This document shows, piece by piece, positions 1 to 6,015 of a stretch of 6,315 bases of DNA. The stretch lies in contig CAMAQU010000104.1 of assembly GCA_945860425.1 (NCBI GenBank), positions 1 through 6,315 of the forward strand, written 5' to 3'. The stretch comes from Sphingomonas paucimobilis (GTDB lineage Bacteria > Pseudomonadota > Alphaproteobacteria > Sphingomonadales > Sphingomonadaceae). Each line of letters starts with the position of its first letter. Within the stretch, counting starts at the first letter, position 1. The position numbers were made by a program, and so were the translations under genes. Below the pieces are notes generated by a model. It did no database searches. It saw nothing but the letters and a program-made list of their open reading frames with translations, and was not told where the DNA came from.

Positions 1-597
1 CACACATTCCTCATAGCTTTTCGTGATTTCCCGCGCGATGGCCGCGTCTCTATTGCCCAGCCCTTGTGCCAATGTAGCCAGCGTTGCCGCCAATCTGGGG
101 CCAGATTCATAAAAGGTAAGCGTTGCCCGCAGGGCCGAAAGCTCAGCAATCATGTTTGCCCGCGCTTTGGCTTTGGCGGGAAGGAAGCCCGCAAACAGGA
201 AGCGATCGGTTGGCAGCCCGGATAATGTCAGCGCCGCAATCACCGCAGACGGCCCCGGGATCGTGGCGATATGCCGCCCGGCCTCCCGGGCATCACGCAC
301 CAGCTTATAGCCGGGGTCTGAAATCAGCGGCGTTCCAGCATCGGAAACGAGGGCAATCGCCTCACTGGCCATGCGAGCGACAAGGCCGGGGCGAACTTTA
401 TCCGCATTATGGTCATGATAGGGTAACATAGGCTGCTTTATGCCAATATGGTGGAGCAACTTGGCGGTGACGCGGCTGTCCTCGACCGCTATCAGGTCAA
501 CAGCCGACAGAATTTGCGCGGCGCGTGGACTTAAATCGCCAAGATTGCCGATGGGCGTCGCAACGATATAGAGTCCGGGTTCAAGAGCTTCGGCCAT
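1..597 (-). CDS. rsmI: RsmI, 16S rRNA (cytidine-1402 2'-O)-methyltransferase, C-terminus cut by window edge
   Basis: The reverse strand from 597 reads an open frame of 199 codons that runs off the left edge. It starts MAEALEPGLYIVATPIGNL and carries the landmarks of the RsmI branch of the SAM-dependent tetrapyrrole-methylase fold: ATPIGNLGD (residues 13-21), AVEDSR (37-42), the YHDHN block (60-64), LVSDAGTPLISDPGY (83-97), then PGPSAVIAAL and GLPTDRFLFAGFLPAKAKAR. The family 2'-O-methylates C1402 of 16S rRNA in the ribosomal decoding centre, in the cytoplasm. Full-length members are about 280 residues, so roughly the last 80 lie outside the window. The ATG at 597 fits the E. coli N-terminus well. 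Its upstream sequence CTCTCCTT is pyrimidine-rich with no Shine-Dalgarno, because those bases are the antisense of the next gene's ribosome binding site. The gene is divergent from the lppC-like gene, 12 bases away. Family identity is secure; the regulation is unknown. Confidence 0.96.
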   Translation of the reverse strand, partial: MAEALEPGLYIVATPIGNLGDLSPRAAQILSAVDLIAVEDSRVTAKLLHHIGIKQPMLPYHDHNADKVRPGLVARMASEAIALVSDAGTPLISDPGYKLVRDAREAGRHIATIPGPSAVIAALTLSGLPTDRFLFAGFLPAKAKARANMIAELSALRATLTFYESGPRLAATLATLAQGLGNRDAAIAREITKSYEECV

Positions 598-603
598 AAG
601 GAG
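598..603 (+). promoter_or_regulatory. Ribosome binding site of the lppC-like gene
   Basis: AAGGAG lies 6 bases before the ATG at 610, a textbook Shine-Dalgarno. It is the strongest such site in the window. It supports the 610 start over the in-frame ATGs at 622 and 646, which have no well-spaced site. It sits directly against the rsmI start codon on the other strand. Confidence 0.8.
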
Positions 604-609
604 AGTGTC

Positions 610-1794
610 ATGGCAGAGAATATGGGTAGAGAGCAAGCAAAGGACATGGGGCGTCGTCGGCTCATGCGCTGGTGTGTCATCGGTGCTGCTCTTCTTGCTG
701 CTGGCTGTCAGGTCGTCCCAAAGGCTCCGCCAAAGCCAGTTGCTGCGCCCGTGGAGGAAGGCCCCGCCGTTGGCCTGCCCAGTGACACAACACGTCATCG
801 CATTGCTCTTTTGGTGCCGCTGACCGGGGCCAATGCAGGCATTGGAGAGTCGATTTCAAACGCCGCAAACATGGCCGTACTCGATACCGGTGGCGAAAAA
901 ATTCGCATGACGGTTTATGATACGGCGGGTGGCGCAGCGGCGGCGGCTGAAAAAGCCATATCTGAGGGCAATAAGCTGATCCTCGGGCCGCTTTTGGCCG
1001 AAGATGTGCGTGCAGCGGCTGAAGTTGGCCGCAAATATCGTGTCCCGCTCATAGCCTTTTCCAACGATGTCTCTGTTGCGGGAAATGGCACCTATTTGCT
1101 GGGCTTCACGCCCGCTCAGTCTGTTGCTCGTGTTGTCACCTATGCCCGATCCCGCGGTATGGCCCGTTTCGCGGGCCTCGTGCCCGTTGGGGTATATGGC
1201 CAGCGGGCGCAAACGGCGCTGACCCGGGCGGTTGAAGATGCAGGTGGGACGTTGGTTTCGGTGCAGGCCTATGACCGCAATGCCGGATCGATGATGAGTG
1301 CGATTTCAAAGCTGAACAAGGCGGGCAAGGCCGATGCAATTCTGATTGCAGATGCCAGCCGCACCGCCGTTCAGGCCATTCCCAATTTGCGCCGTGGGCC
1401 AAGCACGTCTGCCCGCATTCTCGGCACGGAATTGTGGAATACGGAGACGGGTCTGACGTCGCCCGCACTGGCTGGGGCTTGGTTCGCCAGCGTCTCAGAC
1501 GGGGTTTATGGCCAGATGGCGGCACGATACCGGGGCCGATTTGGCGGAACGCCCTATCGCCTGTCCAGCTTGGGCTATGATGCTGTACTGCTGGCCACCA
1601 AAGTCGCGACCAATTGGAAACTTGGCACCGCTTTCCCATTACCAGCCTTGGATGATGCGGGGGGATTTGCCGGGATTGACGGGCCATTTCGCTTCAACGC
1701 CTATGGCGTGGCGGAACGCGCGCTTGAGGTGCAGCAGATTGGCCCCAATGGTATGACAGTCATCTCCCCGGCGCCCAAGGGATTTGAAGATTAA
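610..1794 (+). CDS. LppC/LpoA-like lipoprotein, penicillin-binding protein activator family
   Basis: This 394-residue protein has a basic N-terminus (GRRRLMR, 14-20), a hydrophobic stretch and a lipobox-like end AALLAAGC with the lipidated cysteine expected at C33, followed by Q34. This predicts export and lipid anchoring by signal peptidase II. A Pro/Ala-rich linker (about 35-60) leads to a periplasmic-binding-protein type I fold from about residue 62 to the end, starting RHRIALLVPLTGANAGIG and including the LILGPLLAEDVRAAA segment and the SLGYDAVLLA segment near the C-terminus. Alphaproteobacterial proteins of this type are annotated as LppC or penicillin-binding protein activators. In E. 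coli the related LpoA stimulates PBP1A at the outer membrane; whether this shorter protein does so is inference, and an amino-acid-type solute receptor is the alternative. The 610 start has a good ribosome binding site, but M13 (at 646) would give a more standard signal-peptide length. The stop overlaps the hemW stop. Confidence 0.85.
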   Translation: MAENMGREQAKDMGRRRLMRWCVIGAALLAAGCQVVPKAPPKPVAAPVEEGPAVGLPSDTTRHRIALLVPLTGANAGIGESISNAANMAVLDTGGEKIRMTVYDTAGGAAAAAEKAISEGNKLILGPLLAEDVRAAAEVGRKYRVPLIAFSNDVSVAGNGTYLLGFTPAQSVARVVTYARSRGMARFAGLVPVGVYGQRAQTALTRAVEDAGGTLVSVQAYDRNAGSMMSAISKLNKAGKADAILIADASRTAVQAIPNLRRGPSTSARILGTELWNTETGLTSPALAGAWFASVSDGVYGQMAARYRGRFGGTPYRLSSLGYDAVLLATKVATNWKLGTAFPLPALDDAGGFAGIDGPFRFNAYGVAERALEVQQIGPNGMTVISPAPKGFED

Positions 1795-2933
1795 GCAGCA
1801 ACCAGTTCGGCCAATATCCGGTCGAGCAGAAGCATCCCTTCCGGGAGGACGGTCAGGTGAGTTCCTTCTTGCCGGATCAGCTCGTGCTGGCTGAGTTGGC
1901 GTGTGGCTGCGGGGTTAATCAACGCGCTTTCGGCCATGCCTGTCCGCTGGGCGATGTCGGCCAAGTCGACACCTTCGGCCAGCCTCAACCCCATGAGCAA
2001 GGCTTCGCGCGCGCGCTCGGCAGGTGAAAGTGCCTCTTCCGATTGGGCACCATGCCCGTTGCGGGTGACGGCATTCAGGAAGTTTTCCGGTTTTTTATGG
2101 CGGATCGTCGCCAACTCGCCGCGGCGGCCATGCGCGCCGGGGCCGACACCCACATATTCCCCATAGCGCCAATAAGTGAGGTTATGGCGGCTTTCTTCGC
2201 CGATCCGGGCATGATTAGACACCTCGTAGCGCGGTAAGCCTGCGGCACGGGTAAGGGCGTCTGTCAGGTCATAGAAGTCCGCGGCTTCATCCGGGTCTTT
2301 TGGTTGAAGTTCCCCCGTGCGGACCAAAGTTTCAAAGCGTGTGCCGGGCTCAATCGTCAATTGGTAGAGCGATAAATGCCCGGTCCCTAAAGACAAAGCA
2401 CGGCTCAATTCTTCGTCCCAATCTTCAAGCGATTGGCCGGGTAGGGCATAGATCAGGTCAAAGCTCACCCGATTAAAATGACGTTGGGCAATCTTAAGTG
2501 CGTCCTGCCCTTCTGCCACATCATGCGCGCGGCCGAGCAGGCGCAGGCTTTCGTCCTTAAGAGATTGCAGCCCAAGCGAGACCCTGTTGATCCCGGCGGC
2601 GGCAAGATCGGCAAAGCGGGCCGCCTCAACCGAAGAGGGATTGGCCTCCAACGTGATTTCAATGTCGGGCGCAAAGCCCCAATGCCGCTCTGCCTCAGTT
2701 AACAACGTATCTACGAGCGCGGGGGGCATGAGAGAGGGCGTGCCACCGCCGAAGAAGATGGAGGTCAGCGGCCGACCGCCGGTTAGGGCAGCCTCATAGG
2801 CCATGTCAGCACAGAGTGCGCGCTGCCACTGGGCGATGTCGATGCCCTCACGAACATGGCTGTTAAAGTCACAATAGGGGCATTTGGAGACGCAGAACGG
2901 CCAGTGGATGTAGAGGGCCAGAGGGGTGGTCAT
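1791..2933 (-). CDS. hemW: HemW, radical SAM haem chaperone-like protein (formerly called HemN-like)
   Basis: From the ATG at 2933 the product is 380 residues, the normal HemW length. The radical SAM cluster motif is C14-x3-C18-x2-C21 followed by D22-F23. HemN, the true coproporphyrinogen III dehydrogenase, has a fourth Cys at the position of F23, so the motif points to HemW. Other family blocks are YIHWPFC (8-14), FFGGGTPSL (60-68), EANP (96-99), the segment around HNLTYWRYGEYVGVGPGAHG (250-269) and a C-terminal winged-helix HemN_C-like domain. HemW proteins bind haem and a 4Fe-4S cluster and are thought to deliver haem to target proteins. The frame stays open upstream to 3266, but those extra 111 codons are antisense-like shadow of rdgB with no family similarity, so the 2933 start is chosen. 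It is the last gene after rph and rdgB, 7 bases from the rdgB stop, with only a weak TTTTGGG before the ATG, which suggests coupled translation. Confidence 0.95.
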   Translation of the reverse strand: MTTPLALYIHWPFCVSKCPYCDFNSHVREGIDIAQWQRALCADMAYEAALTGGRPLTSIFFGGGTPSLMPPALVDTLLTEAERHWGFAPDIEITLEANPSSVEAARFADLAAAGINRVSLGLQSLKDESLRLLGRAHDVAEGQDALKIAQRHFNRVSFDLIYALPGQSLEDWDEELSRALSLGTGHLSLYQLTIEPGTRFETLVRTGELQPKDPDEAADFYDLTDALTRAAGLPRYEVSNHARIGEESRHNLTYWRYGEYVGVGPGAHGRRGELATIRHKKPENFLNAVTRNGHGAQSEEALSPAERAREALLMGLRLAEGVDLADIAQRTGMAESALINPAATRQLSQHELIRQEGTHLTVLPEGMLLLDRILAELVAA

Positions 2934-2940
2934 CCCAAAA

Positions 2941-3561
2941 TCAGAAAACAGCCGCAACAAGCTTGCGGAACGCATCGGCCCGGTGGCTGATCGCGTGTTT
3001 TTCGGCAGGGTCGATTTCAGCAAAGCTCTGCATGCCGCCTTGGGGTACGAAGACGGGGTCATAGCCAAAGCCAAGCGCGCCGCGCGGCGGCCATGCCAAA
3101 TGCCCTTCCACACGGCCTTCAAACACCTCTTCATGGCCATCGGGCCAGACCAGCGCCAATGTGCAGACAAAGGCGGCGGTGCGATCCACATCTGGCCCTT
3201 GTTCGGCCAGCAGGCCTTCCACCTTGCCCATGGCCATATACCAGTCGCGGCCTTCTGGGCCTTCAAACCATTGACGTTCGGCCCAATCGGCGGTGTAGAC
3301 GCCCGGCCTGCCGCCCAGCGCCCGGACCTCTAGCCCACTATCATCTGACAGAGCTGGAAGGCCGGACACCGCAGAGGCATGCGCCTTGATCAGCGCATTT
3401 TCGGCAAAGGTCACGCCGGTTTCTTCCGGCTCTGGCAGGCCAAGCTCCCCCGCGGACACAGGCTCAATGCCATAAGGGGCAAGGAGATCGCGAATTTCGC
3501 GCACCTTGCCCTGATTATGGCTGGCAATGACCAGACGGCCGGGGGACAGCTTTCGCGCCAT
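2941..3561 (-). CDS. rdgB: RdgB/HAM1-type dITP/XTP pyrophosphatase
   Basis: This 206-residue protein matches the Ham1/RdgB family along its whole length. The nucleotide-binding start is LVIASHNQGKVREI (10-23), followed by EETGVTFAENALIKA (46-60), the catalytic SDDSGLEV block (72-79, with the acidic pair D73-D74), LGGRPGVYTADWA (82-94), the GFGYDPVF loop (164-171) and EKHAISHR (187-194). The enzyme hydrolyses non-canonical purine triphosphates (ITP, dITP, XTP) to the monophosphate and pyrophosphate, keeping deaminated bases out of DNA and RNA. It is cytoplasmic and needs a divalent metal. Its ATG is only 2 bases from the rph stop with no well-placed Shine-Dalgarno (AGGCGG lies too far upstream), so translation is probably coupled to rph. 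No key residue appears to be missing. Confidence 0.96.
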   Translation of the reverse strand: MARKLSPGRLVIASHNQGKVREIRDLLAPYGIEPVSAGELGLPEPEETGVTFAENALIKAHASAVSGLPALSDDSGLEVRALGGRPGVYTADWAERQWFEGPEGRDWYMAMGKVEGLLAEQGPDVDRTAAFVCTLALVWPDGHEEVFEGRVEGHLAWPPRGALGFGYDPVFVPQGGMQSFAEIDPAEKHAISHRADAFRKLVAAVF

Positions 3562-3563
3562 GA

Positions 3564-4280
3564 TCAGCGGCCAACCGCCTGAAGCTGAGCGTCAAAGATC
3601 TTGGTGCAGCCGATGCGCGCCAGACGCAGCAGCCGGAGCAGGGCTTCTTCGTCATAGGTTTCACCCTCTGCCGTTGCCTGTGCCTCGGCAATATTGCCGT
3701 TCGACAAAAGGACGAAGTTAGCATCAGCCCCCGCATTTGAATCTTCATCATAATCAAGATCCAGCACGGGCGTGCCCTTGAAAATGCCGCAGCTGATGGC
3801 GGCAACCTGTTGCTCAATGGGATCAGTGGTCAGCAAGCCTTGGGCCATCAGCTTATCCACGGCCAGTCGAAGCGCGACCCACGCGCCAGAGATAGAGGCT
3901 GTGCGCGTGCCGCCATCGGCCTGAATCACGTCGCAATCAATTGTGATCTGGCGTTCGCCCAAAGCCTTCATGTTCACGACCGCGCGCAATGAGCGGCCAA
4001 TGAGACGTTGAATTTCCTGCGTGCGGCCAGATTGCTTGCCCTTTGCCGCTTCCCGGCTGCTGCGGGTGTGGGTGGCGCGGGGCAGCATGCCATATTCCGC
4101 CGTGACCCAACCTTCACCCTTGCCGCGCAGAAACGGCGGGACACGCTCTTCAACGCTGGCGGTTACCAAAACGCGTGTGTGACCAAAGCTGACAAGGACA
4201 GAGCCTTCGGCATGTTTGGTGAAATTTGGCTCAATCGTGATTTCGCGCATTTGGTCTGGAGCGCGGCCGGATGGGCGCAT
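3564..4280 (-). CDS. rph: RNase PH, phosphorolytic tRNA 3'-end exoribonuclease
   Basis: The protein is 238 residues, the standard RNase PH length, and intact. It opens with MRPSGRAPDQMREITIEPNF, then FGHTRVLVTASVEERVP (32-48), the long conserved stretch RSSREAAKGKQSGRTQEIQR (73-92) containing the phosphate-site R86, CDVIQADGGTRTASISGAW (116-134), and the acidic metal/active-site block DLDYDEDSNAGADAN (174-188, with D180 and D186). RNase PH removes 3' trailer nucleotides from tRNA precursors using inorganic phosphate, and acts as a ring-shaped hexamer in the cytoplasm. The start at 4280 has a good ribosome binding site (AAGGA, 8 bases away). It is the first gene of the rph-rdgB-hemW set and is divergent from hrcA across a 128-base gap, which must hold its promoter. 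I could not identify that promoter convincingly. Confidence 0.97.
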   Translation of the reverse strand: MRPSGRAPDQMREITIEPNFTKHAEGSVLVSFGHTRVLVTASVEERVPPFLRGKGEGWVTAEYGMLPRATHTRSSREAAKGKQSGRTQEIQRLIGRSLRAVVNMKALGERQITIDCDVIQADGGTRTASISGAWVALRLAVDKLMAQGLLTTDPIEQQVAAISCGIFKGTPVLDLDYDEDSNAGADANFVLLSNGNIAEAQATAEGETYDEEALLRLLRLARIGCTKIFDAQLQAVGR

Positions 4281-4288
4281 GGATAAGG

Positions 4289-4293
4289 TCCTT
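4289..4293 (-). promoter_or_regulatory. Ribosome binding site of rph
   Basis: Read on the reverse strand, AAGGA sits 8 bases before the rph ATG at 4280, within the run AAAAAGGACC. It supports the chosen start. Confidence 0.7.
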
Positions 4294-4325
4294 TTTGTGA
4301 ATGTGAAAAATCCCTAGCGGCCCGT

Positions 4326-4344
4326 GGGGCGGGATGCCAGCCCC
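4326..4344. repeat. Short inverted repeat GGGGC-N9-GCCCC between rph and hrcA
   Basis: Two perfect 5-base arms (4326-4330 and 4340-4344) are separated by 9 bases in the divergent control region. The spacing equals that of a CIRCE operator, but the arms bear no resemblance to the CIRCE arms (TTAGCACTC / GAGTGCTAA). It may be a protein-binding site or chance in a GC-rich gap. A second pair, TTTTT-N9-AAAAA (4292-4310), lies nearer rph and overlaps its ribosome binding site; it is low complexity. Confidence 0.3.
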
Positions 4345-4368
4345 TTTGCCGCGTCGGGTGCGAAGCAG

Positions 4369-4384
4369 CCCCTTGCGGAAGGGG
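4369..4384. other. Perfect 6-bp hairpin just upstream of hrcA
   Basis: CCCCTT (4369-4374) and AAGGGG (4379-4384) enclose the loop GCGG, about 25 bases before the hrcA start. The G run 4384-4387 could instead pair with CCCC at 4393-4396, so two mutually exclusive folds are possible. There is no U-tract, so it is not a normal terminator. It overlaps the candidate promoter, so it matters at RNA level only if transcription starts further upstream. Confidence 0.4.
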
Positions 4385-4401
4385 GGGTAAGGCCCCTAAG
4401 T
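4372..4401 (+). promoter_or_regulatory. Candidate sigma-32 (RpoH)-type heat-shock promoter for hrcA-grpE
   Basis: CTTG at 4372-4375 is followed after 19 bases by CCTAAGT (4395-4401). This resembles the alphaproteobacterial heat-shock promoter pattern as I recall it (CTTG, 17-18 bases, CYTATNT), with one mismatch and a slightly long spacer. Read against the E. coli pattern, CTTGCGG-N14-CCCCTAAG also fits partly. The position directly before hrcA-grpE makes functional sense. Transcription would start within a few bases of the ATG at 4409. The match is imperfect and the region is GC-rich, so chance is possible. Confidence 0.33.
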
Positions 4402-4408
4402 CAAAGGC

Positions 4409-5449
4409 ATGACAACGCCCGTTCACGAACTGACTGACCGTGCACGCGATGTGTTTCGGGTTGTTGTTGAATCCTATCTTGGGTCTGGCGCACCCATTGG
4501 ATCGCGCACCATCTCAAAATTGGGGGCGATGAACCTGTCCCCGGCGTCGATCCGCAATGTCATGCAGGATTTGGAAGAGCTTGGCTTGCTTGCGGCCCCG
4601 CATACATCGGCGGGGCGCATGCCGACCGAATTGGGCCTACGCCTTTTTGTCGATGGCATGATGCAGGCAGCAGAACCAACGGCCGATGAACGCGCCGTAA
4701 TTGAGGGGCGGATTTCCAAAGGCGGACCCATTGAAGACGCGCTGGCCGCAGCAACGGCTGCGCTTTCGGGCCTGTCGCAATGCGCCGGAATTGTTCTTGT
4801 GCCCAAGAAGGAGCCGCGCCTTCGGCAGTTTACCTTTGTTCCCCTCAGCCCATCTCAGGCGCTGGCCGTTCTTGTGGGGGACGATGGATCGGTTGAAAAT
4901 CGCGTTGTTGATTTGCCCCCAGGTCTGCCTGTTACCGCCTTAGTGGAAGCGGGCAATTTCATGTCCAGCCGAATGGCGGGGATGACGCTGGCAGAAGCCG
5001 CAGTTGCTCTGGCACGGGACATTGATCGGGAACGTGCAGCACTGGATCAAGCAGCGCAGCAATTGGTGGAAAAGGGGATTGCCATCCTCAGCCAAGACAG
5101 CGCTCAGCGCCCGGTGCTAATCGTGCGCGGAACAGCGCATCTGATTGATGACGCCGCGGCCGCCGATCTGGATCGGGTGCGGCATCTGCTCGATAAAATT
5201 GAAGGAAAGCAGGATATAGCCCGCTTGCTCGAAAATGCCCGCGACGGCGCTTCAACCAAAGTTTTTATCGGTGCTGAGAATAAGCTGTTTGCACTTTCTG
5301 GTTCGTCGGTGATAGCGGCCCCCTATCACGGACGGGACGGTCGTGTGGTGGGTGTGATCGGTGTTATAGGGCCCACGCGCTTGAATTACGCTCGCGTCGT
5401 CCCCATGGTAGATTTCACAGCACAAACCCTCACGAGATTGATGACCTGA
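4409..5449 (+). CDS. hrcA: HrcA, heat-inducible transcription repressor
   Basis: The protein is 346 residues, normal for HrcA. An N-terminal winged helix-turn-helix (about 8-87) contains SGAPIGSRTISK (26-37), the helix SPASIRNVMQDLEELGLL (44-61) and the wing HTSAGRMPT (65-73). A GAF-like central region with an inserted segment follows, then the C-terminal signature KVFIGAEN (284-291) and GVIGPTRLNYARVV (318-331). HrcA dimers repress chaperone genes, typically groESL, by binding CIRCE operators, and their activity depends on GroEL. The start is well fixed: an in-frame TAA at 4397-4399 leaves ATG 4409 as the only ATG before the helix-turn-helix. No Shine-Dalgarno is properly spaced (AAAGG is only one base away), which hints at leaderless translation. 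No CIRCE is visible upstream, so autoregulation through that operator looks unlikely. The stop overlaps the grpE start by one base. Confidence 0.97.
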   Translation: MTTPVHELTDRARDVFRVVVESYLGSGAPIGSRTISKLGAMNLSPASIRNVMQDLEELGLLAAPHTSAGRMPTELGLRLFVDGMMQAAEPTADERAVIEGRISKGGPIEDALAAATAALSGLSQCAGIVLVPKKEPRLRQFTFVPLSPSQALAVLVGDDGSVENRVVDLPPGLPVTALVEAGNFMSSRMAGMTLAEAAVALARDIDRERAALDQAAQQLVEKGIAILSQDSAQRPVLIVRGTAHLIDDAAAADLDRVRHLLDKIEGKQDIARLLENARDGASTKVFIGAENKLFALSGSSVIAAPYHGRDGRVVGVIGVIGPTRLNYARVVPMVDFTAQTLTRLMT

Positions 5450-5982
5450 TGAGCAACGAAGAGTTGAACAACGACACGTCGGCCGATGATCTGGCCCAGA
5501 CCGCAGCAGAGGGAAGTGACCCGCTGGGTGCTTTGCTTGGGGAGCTGGAAGAGGCGCGTCAGCAAGTCCTTTACGCGCAGGCAGAGACGCAGAACGTCCG
5601 CCGTCGTCTGGAAAAGGATGCGCAAGACGCGCGCGCTTATGCCGCTACTTCTTTTGCGCGTGATGTTCTTTCGGTTGCAGACAATCTTTCCCGCGCGCTG
5701 GATGCTATTCCGGAAGCCATGCGGGGTGATGAAGCCAACAAGCCCCTGATCACCGGTCTTGAGGCCACGCAGCGTGAACTCATGGCTGTTTTTGAACGCA
5801 ATGGCATCACGCGGATTGCCGCCATCGGGCTTCCACTCGACCCGAACCAGCATCAGGCCATGGTTGAAATCCCGAGTGACGCCGAATCCGGAACTGTCAT
5901 TCAGGAAATGCAGCCGGGATATATGATTAAGGATCGTCTGCTGCGCCCTGCAATGGTGGGCGTCGCCAAGAAATCGGACTAA
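5449..5982 (+). CDS. grpE: GrpE, nucleotide exchange factor of DnaK
   Basis: This 177-residue protein has the GrpE layout: an acidic, poorly conserved N-terminus (1-25), a long helical coiled-coil segment including AQAETQNVRRRLEKD (43-57) and FARDVLSVADNLSRAL, and a C-terminal beta domain from about 119 with LDPNQHQAMVEI and the signature GYMIKDRLLRPAMVGVA (157-173). GrpE dimers release ADP from DnaK during the chaperone cycle in the cytoplasm, and in many species act as a thermosensor. The ATG shares its A with the hrcA stop (TGATG) and no good Shine-Dalgarno precedes it, so translation is probably coupled to hrcA. The pair therefore forms one transcription unit. dnaK and dnaJ do not follow; the next gene is on the other strand. 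Confidence 0.97.
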   Translation: MSNEELNNDTSADDLAQTAAEGSDPLGALLGELEEARQQVLYAQAETQNVRRRLEKDAQDARAYAATSFARDVLSVADNLSRALDAIPEAMRGDEANKPLITGLEATQRELMAVFERNGITRIAAIGLPLDPNQHQAMVEIPSDAESGTVIQEMQPGYMIKDRLLRPAMVGVAKKSD

Positions 5983-5988
5983 GGGGCA

Positions 5989-6007
5989 GGGCGGCACCGG
6001 GCCGCCC
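5989..6007. terminator. GC-rich hairpin between convergent grpE and maoC-like gene
   Basis: GGGCGGC (5989-5995) pairs perfectly with GCCGCCC (6001-6007) around the 5-base loop ACCGG. It begins 6 bases after the grpE stop and ends 8 bases before the stop of the gene arriving from the right, filling most of the 33-base gap. It could end transcripts on both strands. Neither side has a clear T-run, so it is either a non-canonical terminator or an RNA 3'-end stabiliser. Confidence 0.55.
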
Positions 6008-6015
6008 TCATCACG

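Noticed and set aside
276..291. Perfect inverted repeat GCCCGG-CCTC-CCGGGC
   Set aside because: It lies inside rsmI over codons for the conserved AREAGR segment, has no T-run and is best explained by coding constraint and GC richness.
123..431. A 102-codon plus-strand frame at the left edge
   Set aside because: It is a shadow of rsmI, which is clearly encoded on the opposite strand with all its family motifs.
1136..1687. A 183-codon open frame on the minus strand inside the lppC-like gene
   Set aside because: It has a Pro/Arg/His-rich composition typical of antisense shadow frames, with no domain and no start context.
2934..3266. A 111-codon upstream extension of hemW, giving a 491-residue protein
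   Set aside because: The extra residues are the rdgB coding region read in another frame, show no radical SAM similarity, and the 380-residue form from 2933 has the normal HemW length and N-terminus.
2926..3333. A 135-codon plus-strand frame over rdgB
   Set aside because: It is antisense to the well-conserved rdgB, with no recognisable family or ribosome binding site.
5386..5997. A 203-codon open frame on the minus strand covering all of grpE
   Set aside because: It is antisense to a clear grpE, has no recognisable motif and is of the kind expected by chance in GC-rich coding DNA.
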